64,000 nt of DNA. Origin: Prostheceraeus crozeri. Lineage: Eukaryota; Platyhelminthes; Polycladida; Euryleptidae. The position numbers and the translations under genes are program-made. The DNA lies in the NCBI GenBank assembly GCA_907163375.1, contig CAJQUW010006134.1:186001-250000 (forward strand), read 5' to 3'. Shown piece after piece: positions 22,207-32,099 of this stretch. A model generated the notes under the pieces. That model made no database searches and had not been told where the DNA came from. It saw only the letters and a list, made by a program, of their open reading frames with translations. How positions within the stretch are numbered: position 1 is the first letter of the stretch; each line of letters begins with the position of its first letter.

Positions 22207-23152
22207 TCTAGACTGATACAAAATTCTCACGTAAAGCTTAAAAGAGTTCAAAATCAGTAAGGTTCTATGAAATCATTGGAGGGAAAATACAAAGAAATCT
22301 TATAAAACAAGTAAACGTCTGGTAAGCCCTTGATCTTGGCGATTTAGTGTCGGCTTCATAGCTTTGATGTAGATAGCCTCTTTGATGAGGTCTCTTTGAT
22401 GATGGTAATTGCAATGATCTCAGTGTTGTCCATGATGAATTTGCAGCCAATTTTGATGTTCGAATGTTTAGATGGGATTTGATGGCACCATTTGAGACAT
22501 GCTGTTTGCATCGTTGGTTGAGTGTCATTGCCGTATATCCCACGTATTCAGCATCATTACAGGGCTGTCAGGACATTTGAAGTGATATACGACATGGTCC
22601 TCAATTTTGTTTTTGGTGGAGGTTTTCAACGCATGCATGAGTTTCTTTTGTTGGTAATATATGCTGATCTTGACATCGATTTCACCGTTTTCTTTGACAT
22701 TGTTCTTGATTATTGCATTTAGCCTTTTCTCCTCAGCTTTCGCTCCAGTACCCCATTGTCCCTTGAAATAAAAATTGAGTGAAGTCGTATCTTCAGTTGC
22801 TTTATCATTTTCGCTTTCTTTAAATTTCCTTTGCATGTATCGATTTATGGTTTTTTCGATCAATTCCTGTGGATAGTTGTTGTTGTGGTAGTTGTTGTTG
22901 TTAGTTGTTGTTTCATGTTTTCTATTTCTTCACAATCGGAAAAAAACGGAAGCCTAAAAACATCAGTTTACCATAAACCAACCGATCCAGGCCTCTATCT
23001 TGACTTCAACAGCTTCGGACCAGAAACATACAAGAGATCTGTGATTTTAGCGTATGTCGACAGAGCATACAGAATTTCATCCAACTGAAAAAACCTTAGT
23101 GATTTTGAACTCTTTTAAGCTTTACGTGAGAATTTTGTATCAGTCTAGAGTT
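22207..23152. mobile_element. Two Penelope-like fragments head to head
   Basis: Both edges carry the same roughly 50-bp sequence in inverted orientation (TCTAGACTGATACAAAATTC inward from each side). The minus-strand part (22863-22265) encodes the connector and GIY-YIG nuclease (VVYHFKCPDSP, then MGYTAMTLNQRCKQHV). The plus-strand part (22920-23090) encodes the polymerase thumb (KTSVYHKPTDPGLYLDF, RAYRISSN). A TTG/GTT-rich simple repeat lies between them. Tandem or inverted partial copies are a known habit of Penelope-like elements. Neither piece is complete. Confidence 0.82.
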
Positions 23153-23727
23153 AGTTGTAGTAATTTATTTCTCTGAAAATGGTTACTGTTGATAACCGAA
23201 GCGCCGGAGCAGTAATAAAATGGTTTTCTAAAACAGCTTTTAAATTCAGTTCTGAACCAACCAAAATTATTTATCGTCAGCTGGAAAAGGATTTTATTAA
23301 GTTAGCCAAAATTAATTGCGATATCAGTTTTTGTAACTCCTGCTTATATATATATACATAGTATATAGTCATTGCCTTATCATACGCTGATTATTATCAT
23401 TTCAAATGCATGATGGTAGTGGCTATGTAGATTCTCAATCGGAAAGCTTCAGCGTCTTAACATTTGCTTTCAATTCAGATAACTGCTACTGCTACTTTGT
23501 CGTGGTTTAGCTTTTAAAAGGCACCTATTCATTGTCGTTTTCAACGAGTACACGGGAGTATGAGTTAATCATTCATGTACAGGCACTGGGAAAGTCACAA
23601 TTCGTTGTTCAGTATAGAACATTATCCAAGGTTACAAAAAGTAATCGAAGATAAATCTGAAACGTCCTGCATCTCTTGTTTTCATGCATCTGTACAATAT
23701 ATGTATCAGACACATTTCCATTTGTAG

Positions 23728-23883
23728 GAACGCTATTATACAATCCACATCACGCCTCAGAAAGCTTTTTCATATGCCAGCTTCGAGAGCAACTATTTAG
23801 TCGAGGATTACACCAAGCTAATCGATAAAGTTTTAGCCATGTTCCGACCAAAGAAAGCACTCATCACTTTATTTGCAAACGAA
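23728..23883 (+). CDS. AMD1: S-adenosylmethionine decarboxylase, exon with catalytic His
   Basis: The 156-bp exon (52 codons, phase 0) follows acceptor CATTTGTAG and precedes donor GTAAGT. It encodes YYTIHITPQ, in which His matches human His243, needed for formation of the pyruvoyl group. It continues with FSYASFESN, a beta-strand block (human FSYVSFETN), then DKVLAMFRPKKALITLFANE. The residue after TP is Gln where human has Glu247, reported to hold the substrate ribose; this is noted as a finding. Length and spacing of all blocks match the human protein. Confidence 0.95.
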
Positions 23884-23953
23884 GTAAGTTATCAATCACT
23901 TATATCAATCATATATTTCAAGTTTTTGATTAAAATTGGTTTTTGCTTTGAAG

Positions 23954-24091
23954 GGTTCACCAGCCAAACAAGACGTGAACAGGCTGTCGGAAAGGAAGCG
24001 AGTTGGAGATTATCGGAGATTGGACTTTGCTCGGTCACAATTCGGAAATTACGAATTTGTCTTCGCTCGACTCAGTTGGGAGCCACAATAG
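23954..24091 (+). CDS. AMD1: S-adenosylmethionine decarboxylase, terminal coding exon
   Basis: After a 70-bp intron (donor GTAAGT, acceptor TTTGCTTTGAAG), 45 codons and a TAG stop encode the C-terminus: GSPAKQDVNRLSERKRVGDY, RRLDFARSQFGNYEFVFARL. The RLDxxxxxFxxYxFVFxxx pattern matches the last 25 residues of the human enzyme (RLDCQSAMFNDYNFVFTSF). Summed over the four exons, 158 residues correspond to human residues from about 175 to the end without gaps larger than a few residues. No clear AATAAA was seen within 300 bp downstream. Confidence 0.95.
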   Translation, partial: GSPAKQDVNRLSERKRVGDYRRLDFARSQFGNYEFVFARLSWEPQ

Positions 24092-25267
24092 CGGCATCGT
24101 TAACCGATTCACCACTGTCAAAATTGTGATGCCAACTTGATGCAGAAGCAGTTGGATAATTCAAAAGGAGATAATTTAAGAAATTAACAGATTTTTTCAT
24201 CTATTAATTAACTTTCCAAAGTTTTGATGTAATTTTATATTCAAAATATACCATCGATGTACATACATCTAATTCTGATTTTTTTTCTTGGAACACTGAT
24301 GATATGAAGTTTTTGTAACCTTCGTTTGCCAAAAATGGTGAGGGATTCATGAGCGTTGTTTTGAACATCTTTCTATTTAAGACATGTTTTCTAAGTTATG
24401 GATATCATGCAAGAGTTACTAATACAAACTAAAATAGACATTAGCTTTTTGATAACATATACCTATGTATTAACAGCTTTCAGAATTGCCCGTTCATGTT
24501 TTAGACGAATTTGATCGTCTTAAACTTGAATCGTCGTTAGCTGCACATGTGCGCAATAATGCTCGTAAAACAACCATCGAATACTGAAATTTCCTAAGCG
24601 TTTTAACATGCTTTAATGATTCGCTGTTACAAGTGCACTTAATGTTATTTTCAAAGCTTGAGGGAAGAGGACGAGGCTATACACTAAAGGCGTCCCTCAG
24701 CAGATTATTAAAGGCAAAGTAGAAAATGGAAGAAACGTGGGGATGATAGGCATAACGCAGTACAAATAAATAACTGGCCATTGTGTAGCAGTAAAGTATA
24801 CATAAAGGTACATAGCTCATAGGGTTTTCAAAATCCCGACTTTTTCTTATCCCGTGATGTTTTTGCGATCCCTGGATTTTATCACTCGGAATTAGCAATA
24901 TTATGCGGTTATAAATTCAACGGTGCAATACAGTTTATGACATCAGATAGACAGCTTTCTTTTCACATGCAGATATAAACAATCAGATCTGGGTATTGCA
25001 CACAATATAGGCCTCCATCGCATTAAAACCTGGTACGCGATTTTCAAATCGAAATGCAAATACCGCGACTTTCGTGACGTCTGGTAGCATTGCGGAGACA
25101 GTGAATTATGAAAATCTAGGCCTATTCTATCATGCCCCTAATATCTGAATAAGGTGAATTTTTCGTGTTAAAATTTCAATTCATTCTCAAACAGCACGTT
25201 CTCCAAAAAATGAACAATTAACAAAACGAGAAGATTATCACAGGAAATATATTTACAATTCCTTTGA
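24092..25267. other. Tail-to-tail spacer between AMD1 and MRPL3
   Basis: 3' regions of two convergent genes. A possible small exon (acceptor TGTATTAACAG then 36 codons at 24477-24587) is open but unsupported. No canonical polyadenylation hexamer was found for either gene here. Confidence 0.6.
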
Positions 25268-25537
25268 CTACCGACGCGTTTTTTTATCTTCTTCAACTTC
25301 ATACGTAATGCTGGGTGAGTCAAAAGGATGAACAGATTCATGTATAACGTCATCGGAAAACTTCGGGTCAAAATCGAAGTCTTCAGAAAAGTGGGTAGGC
25401 ATTGGTGGTGGATTACTGGCCAAGAGTTTCCTCCTGTGCGTCATCCACGTGTCAAAAATTTGGCAATAACTGTGGATGGATCCAGGTAGAGGCCCGCGAA
25501 TGTAAAGCAGCTTGTGCTGATGGTTGATGCGAATAAT
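25268..25537 (-). CDS. MRPL3: Mitochondrial ribosomal protein L3 (uL3m), last exon
   Basis: MRPL3 is a core protein of the large mitochondrial ribosomal subunit, placed near the peptidyl transferase centre. The exon starts after acceptor TTCTTCATTTTTCAG and runs 89 codons to a TAG. It opens IIRINHQHKLLYIRGPLPG, matching the human WRINTKHNIIYVNGSVPGH block. It continues through NPPPMPTHFSED (human NLPFPTYFPD) to SPSITYEVEE (human APSITFA). The acidic stretch EDFDFDPKFSDD resembles the human acidic tail. Phase 0 at its start matches the end of the exon at 37479. Confidence 0.95.
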   Translation of the reverse strand: MIRINHQHKLLYIRGPLPGSIHSYCQIFDTWMTHRRKLLASNPPPMPTHFSEDFDFDPKFSDDVIHESVHPFDSPSITYEVEEDKKTRR

Positions 25538-25639
25538 CTGAAAAATGAAGAACTCGTCTAAGTTACTGAAGATTATTCTCAAATGTCAAAAATGTTTATT
25601 TACAGGAACATGCATGCATGCGGCTAAACGCAACTCATT

Positions 25640-26560
25640 CATAGAAAACAGTTTACAATCGGTACTGTTGGAAAAATAGACAAACCGGTCAGGAAGGCGA
25701 GGAGAATATGATATGGCAGTGGGCGGGAGGACCATAATTCAATACGAATGTAAAACAAGCTCAATTCTTTCCCGATGTGTTTAATGCCAAGTAAAGTATA
25801 GTAAATTGAATTCAAAAATCGCCGGACGTTTCGGGTCCAGATGTTGTCAATGGCAGAACACTTGATTATCATGGTGGACACTTGATTATCAAGTGTTCTG
25901 CCATTGAGAAAGGGTTGTTGTTGTTGTTGTTGTTTTACCCGGCTCCGTCCAGCGGATAGGAGGCTTTGTATCGAGACAGTACGAAGCGACACACCCAGTA
26001 AGCAAATTAATGTCTACTGCTGGCGAGGAGTGCCCCGGGGAGGAGATGGCCATTCCGATACCACCTGGGTGCTAGCATACCCAAGCCAAAGCTATTCACA
26101 CAGGGTGAACAGCATTGACCGGGGGAGGAAGCAACCCCAATGGTCCCACCCCACACCTTACCTCCGAAGAGGGGCGGCGGCCATCGCTGAGGGGACTTTG
26201 GAAAGGCATAGCCAGATATGCCACAGGGGAGGAAGCTCAAAGAGCTTTGTTGCATATCCGAACAGCTATGATTCGGCTGTCAGGATCCCCCGCAACATCA
26301 ACTTAGTATAGCCACTGAGAAAAGGCAATAAGAATAATACATCAAACTGCCAACACCAGAGCTGCAGTGGCAAGGGTCTGGACCCGAAACGTCTGTAGAA
26401 GGTAGGCGAAAGAAGGTAGGACCTGGGTGCAACGAGCTGCTGAGGACCGACCATCCTGACAGATACTGAGCTTTGTCGGCTGAAATCTCAGTGACGGCTG
26501 GAGCCGATGTCTCAGGTCCTTTTGGGTGCAGCATTTGCTGTTTCACATAATCCAAGAATT
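25640..26560. repeat. GC-rich retroelement-like block with Penelope-type motifs
   Basis: Two GAAACGTC words preceded by CTGGACCC lie in opposite orientation at about 25822-25838 (minus) and 26376-26391 (plus), the form seen at Penelope hammerheads. The minus strand at 25640-25870 has a weak Penelope-like frame (IDNIWTRNVRRFLNS). 25848-25908 is a hairpin with 20-bp arms (TCAATGGCAGAACACTTGAT), followed by a (TTG)n tract. The GC-rich body 25930-26330 could not be assigned. The block lies in the MRPL3 intron. Confidence 0.5.
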
Positions 26561-27235
26561 TCGTTTATTAAACGATTTTATTATAGCATATTTCTTACAC
26601 TTGTTGATTACTCAATACTCAGTCACTCATAAGTCACGTATGTCATCTTTAGCTACTTTTAGGAATGATCTATTATTTCGTCACGATTTCGTATGAGTTC
26701 TCTTTCAATTGTTAACGCATTACATAGTTTCTTAACGCACCTTGCGACTTTTGTCCAAGTATTGCGCCAAGAATTGTATATACTGATTCATGTGATCAGC
26801 ATATAAGATTGTTTAGATTATTGCCCACTTCTACACATATAAAAAGAATTCTGCGGTTCTGTTCATCACAATACATGTTTTAACTAATTTTGTTAAGTAG
26901 CTAATTTAATACATTGTTATTATGGTACACATTATTTCATCGGTTTCAAATTTCAACTAAAATGAAATGATGATTTTCCCTTGAACGCCTATAAGTTGTT
27001 TATTTAATTTAAAGTATGCAATTAGCTCTGAGCATTAAAAAAGTTTGTAGAATTAGGGAGGGTATTGTTGACAGATGATCGAGCGAGCGGCATTTTTTCG
27101 ATGATTTTGAGCGGTGAGCGAGCGAAAGCGAAATTTCGATCCACTCAAAAGCACTGGTCACCTACGATTTAGAAAATGTACAAAGTTTTCGAAAGTAGAA
27201 GCATATCTAAGAGTCAATCAATCAGTAGTGCCGTG

Positions 27236-28420
27236 TCAGAAGCTGACGTTGGCGACAATCAGGTGTTCTTCTCGTCTCTTGCACATCTTAATGATGATCG
27301 TGGCTCTCCTGCCTGTCGCTCTCTCAAGCCAGCCCATGAAGGACAATCGTTGACGTCGGCGCTCTCTCCTTCCTTCGATTTTGCTGGTTGGAGCAAGATC
27401 TTCGTATTTCTCCTTCCGAAGGACATGACTAAGGAACCGTATTTGTCTTGTAAAGATGGTCATTATCAGTTGTCTTGATGTGCATGTGCGTTCGAGTACG
27501 GCTTCGTTGCTAACTTTCTGTATCCAAGGAATACGCAGCATCCGCCTGAGGAACCACATCTCCGCCGCTTCCAACCATGCCTGCATCGTCTGATTTATGG
27601 AGCATGCTTCACATCCGTAGAGAAGTACCGACCACACGCAACACCTAAGTAGTCGGATTCTCGTTGCCACGCGTATGCTACGTGAAGCAAGCACCCTCTC
27701 CATCTTCTTGTATGCCGCCTTTCCCATACCAATCCGCCGCTTGATATCTTCGTCACACCTTGCATCCGACGTGACGCTGCTGCCCAGGTACCGGAAGTGA
27801 GACACCTGTTCCAAGACCACACCTTTAACGAGAATATTGATGCGAGGAGTGTTACGCCTCTTTGAAAACACCATTACAAAGGATTTCTTGCGGTTGATGT
27901 CGAGTCCTTTCTCTTCACTTTCGTTTGTCCCTTTATCGACGATAGCCTGTAGTTTTTCCTCAGTGTCGGCAAAAAGCACCGTATCGTCTGCGTGTCGCAA
28001 ATTATTCATATTGTCAACACCAACTCTAACACCATCCATTTCTTGAACGTTTCTCATGATCATCTCTGTGTATAGCGAGAAGAGATGAGGGGCCAGAACA
28101 CAACCCTGTCGAACACCTCTTTCCACAGTAGTGTAATCGCTTAAAGCTCCATCTATCTTCACTGCTGCCTGCTGATTCCAGTACAAGTTCGTTATTAATT
28201 GGATCTCCTACCCATCAACCCCATCAACATCTAGAGATCTAAGTAGGGCCATCAAAGGCTGGTGTAGTACTTTGTCGAAGGCCTTTACATAGTTTACGAA
28301 ACAAACGAAAAGATCTCGTTGCACTTCGATACATCTTTCAGCCAACCTTCTTAGCACAAATATAGCATTTCGCGTGCCTTTATCTGGTGTAACTGATAAC
28401 TGATGTATACTGTTCCTCTG
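27236..28420 (-). mobile_element. LINE fragment, reverse transcriptase to C-terminus
   Basis: A 316-codon minus-strand frame (28186-27236) starts inside the polymerase: GVRQGCVLAPHLFSLY, HADDTVLFADT (catalytic Asp pair), then SHFRYLGSSVTSDARC, SVLLYGCEACSI and RRMLRIPWIQKVSNEAVL. Upstream, to 28420, another frame holds motif A (FVNYVKAFDKVLHQPLM) preceded by GTRNAIFVLRRLAERC. The endonuclease is missing. The pattern YGCEAW, RIPWxxxxxN fits RTE-like LINEs. About one break separates the two parts. It lies in the MRPL3 intron, in the same orientation as the gene. Confidence 0.86.
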
Positions 28421-28757
28421 CTATCTCGCTCTCTGTTCTCCCCACGCAAGCGTTTCAGAACAATCTTAAGAGACTTATCTAAGAGACACAGGATTAATTA
28501 TATTTTTGAATCATGGCAAATAAATAAAGGGATATTTTTCGCGAATTGGATGAAATTCGCAAAATAAAGCTGACACGATAATTTCCCGGTCTACAGTATC
28601 TTGACTTGTTACTCCCTTTTATGTCATCCCATTTTCTATGCTCTCACGCCTCGTGCCACTTATTTCTGCATTTTCATTTACAATAATTGCATTACTATCA
28701 ATGTCTGATTAATCAGCTGAAAAATGTGAATTGCCATGCATGAATATGTATCGGTTT

Positions 28758-31700
28758 GCATTTGATTGATTGATCACGATTTGTATTATATAAGACATAA
28801 TGCTGATACAGCTTCAAGGTCTTTTTACAAAAGAATTAAAAACAATCAACTATAAAATAATAAACGCAAAATTACACTGAAAGTACATGAAATAGCATCA
28901 GATTGAGTTATTCAATAAAAAGTTTTTAGCGTCCACTTTAAAGGCAGAAATTAAATGCAGAGATGTGGAACTAGAGGGCAGCGCATTCCAGACCTGAGCA
29001 CCCCTAGAAGCAAAAAGAGATTTTGCGACTGAAGATAGGCGACACTTTGGTTGTTGAATCATGTTTTTAGAAGAGGAACGAAGTCTGGATCGGCCAGGGA
29101 TCTCACTGACAGACGTAAGTCTATCGGAAAGGTATGAAGGAGCCTGGTCATGTATGCACTTGAATACGAGCACTGCCAATCTAAGGTCAAGACGGCATCG
29201 AGCAGATAACCATTTCATTTCTTTCAAGTGCGTAGAAATGTGTGAATATCGAGGTAGGTTGAACACAAAGCGTACCGAGGCATTCAGAATCGCTTGTAGA
29301 CGGTTCATCAAGTTGTTTGTAATACCAGATAGAGCAGCCGCACAATAATCCATCAAGGGAAACACAAAAGCAGAAATAAGATAGGCTGCATCAGTACTTG
29401 AAATAGACCTTCGAATAGTCCGAATTTGCCGGAGTGCACTGAAGCTGGAGGAAACAGTTTTTGAGACATGTGATGAAAATGTCAAAGTTTGATCAATTAT
29501 AAAACCCAGGTAACGGACACGATCGACTGGCATAATGGGATATCCGTCGACATTAATAGGTTCCAAATGAGGATCACCGAGGCGTTGTCACGTGGCACAC
29601 CACATTAAACTGGTCTTCTTTGTGTTCATCTCAAGTTGATTTTCCTTAAGCCACGACTTAATGGAGCTGATACAGTCAGATATTTTTGCAGATAGGGAAC
29701 TCTCATTGCCAGACTTGCATGAACCATAGATGATAATGTCGTCTGCAAAAACGTGGACATTGAGATTATGACTCGTCACTACTTGAAATATATCTGCAGT
29801 ATAAAGGGTAAATAGTACAGGCCCTAAGACGGATCCTTGTGGTACTCCACAATATACTTGAGATGTGGATGATCGCGAATCGTTGAATCGGTAGTATTGG
29901 GAGCGTCCAACAAGGAAAGACTCAAACCAGTTGAGAAAGACACCACTTAAACCAAATGATTTATGAAGTCGTGTGAGGAGGATATCGTGGGAGACAGTGT
30001 CGAATGCTGACGTTATGTCAAGAGCTGCCAATAAATTCACTTCGCCTTTATCGATGGAAGAGAGTAAATCACTTATTACGTTGACGATAGTAGTTTCCGT
30101 CGAATGAAGTTTACGATATGCTGACTGATATTGAGGAAGTAAGTCATTTGAATATAGATGTGACCTCAGTTGTTGTAAAACCAGTCTCTCAATCAGTTTG
30201 GAGATAAAACTAAGATTGCTGATTGGTCTATATGAAGATGGATCATCAACATTCTTTTTGTCTTTTTTCATAACCGGAGTGACGCATGATGATGCCAAGG
30301 CAGGTGGGAAATGACCAAGAGTAAGTGAGTTATTGACTAGATTTGTCAAGAATGGTAAAAGTAAATCGAGACATTTCTTCAGCATGAGAGTTGGCAGAGG
30401 ATCTGTACTTGAGCTTTTATTTGGTAATGAACATATAGTTGAATAAACTCGAAGATATAATTGTCTCAACTTTTTCTGAGAAATAGCGTTCGAAGTCAGT
30501 AGCAGTGAGAATGTCAGATGTGGATGATCTGCCTCTACCAAGTATATCATTGAAGTATCTCCAACGATTTTGTGAATTTCCGTTTTCTGAATGCATTCTT
30601 GAGTGCCAGTAAAGTTTACGTTTGGATTTTAATAGTTGGCGATATAACGCTTTACAAGTATTCCATGTTTCATGAACATAGTCATAATCGCTTGATGAAT
30701 TGCGCTTAGCCCAGCGTTCAATCCAACGAAGTAAGCGTTTACCATGTCGACATTCCTGATCGAACCAAGGATCGGACTTTCTTTGACAGATTCTTATGGT
30801 CCTGGTGGGAATTAGTTGATCAATAATATCAGTTATTGTTGTGTTATAGAGATCGACAAGTTGATCCACGGAAAGATCCGCCCAAGACACAATATAACAT
30901 AGAATGGAATTAGCCAATAATGAGCGAAGCATCTCAACATCAAGAAACTTCCATGGGCGATAGGTTATCGATTTATAGACTGGAGTTGGTCTTTGAATAC
31001 TTGACTTCCAGTATAAAAGTCGGTGATCTGATACACTTAAATCCAAATAATTGATAGGGGAGATATGATTATCATTCCGTGTAAATATCAGATCCAACGT
31101 ACCACCATGAATATGTGTAGGCTGTGTGACATGGTTAATGAAACCGAAAGATTCGAATAAATTAAGTAAGTGTTGTCCATTCATATCACTTGACCGTTCG
31201 ATGTGAATATTATAATCACCAGCAAGAATCACAGGTTCTGTATAAGCACCGAAGATTTTAAGAATTCTAGTCATTTCAGAAAAGAACTTTGTTGTAGTAG
31301 GACCTGTCCGGTAAATGAGAACTACAATACAAGTCGACGAATTTGATGTAATTCTGGCAGTAACTATCTCACAAGACTTCAATTGAAACCCCAAAGGAAT
31401 GTTTGTAAGACGAGAACCATGTCCAGATACGATTGCAACTCCTCCATGATTTACAGATAGTGTGTCGCCATGAATGCGTCGACGAGGTTCATCAACGACG
31501 TTAAATCCACAATATCGAAGACGAAACATGCAAACAGAATCAGAGTCATGCCAGGTTTCTGTAATTAGCACAACATTAATACCATTTACGTCTAGAAGGT
31601 CGAGTAGATCATCAACTTTATTGTTAAGCGATCGTATATTAATGAGACCAAAGGAGAGTTTTTTAGGAGTACTCAATTGATGTCGGTCACATCTCGAAAG

Positions 31701-32090
31701 TTGTCGAAGATAGCGAGGAATACATGTGGTTACATCAGATATTGGAGTTTCTGATTGTCTTCTGGAGCTAGAAATACGAGTTCGAATAGAGTTTGTTCCT
31801 GAGTTGTAGCACACATGGTTATGATTTCGGAGTTTCAGTGCGAAGATTTTGCGTTTCACAGTGCGTGATAGTCCATGACAAGATTTGTTTCGGATTCCAA
31901 GTAGAATTGAAGAGTCGTAATGTATTGTCATACGTGAAGATGCGTTGACTGTCTGCGTTGATTAACATGCGAACGACGCTTCTGCACGATATTGCAGGAG
32001 CCGCTGTGCTATCCGACCAGCCACGACCGCAGTCGATGATCGATGAATCATTGAACATCTTAAACTGTTGAAACATGATCGAGATCAATT
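28758..32090 (-). mobile_element. CR1-like LINE, nearly complete
   Basis: A 3.3-kb minus-strand element with three large frames. 31931-30417 (504 codons): endonuclease with FGLINIRSLNNK, LITETWHD, AGDYNIH and SVSDHRLLYW, then a connector. 30550-29588: polymerase with SYRPISNLSFISKLIER, LDITSAFDTVSHDIL, GVPQGSVLGPVLFTLYTADI and VFADDIIIYG. 29566-28898: C-terminal domain with RVRYLGFIIDQ, PLMDYCAAALSG and RGAQVWNALP. The 3' end lies in a GATTGATTGAT tract near 28758, as CR1-type elements end in short repeats. About two frame changes are all that separate the three frames, so the copy is young. It sits in the MRPL3 intron in sense orientation. The exact 5' end is unclear (31931-32090). Confidence 0.9.
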
Positions 32091-32099
32091 TTCAGAAAA

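Noticed and set aside
24477-24587. 36-codon exon-like frame downstream of AMD1
   Set aside because: The decarboxylase already ends at 24091 with the family's normal C-terminus; no evidence for an alternative last exon.
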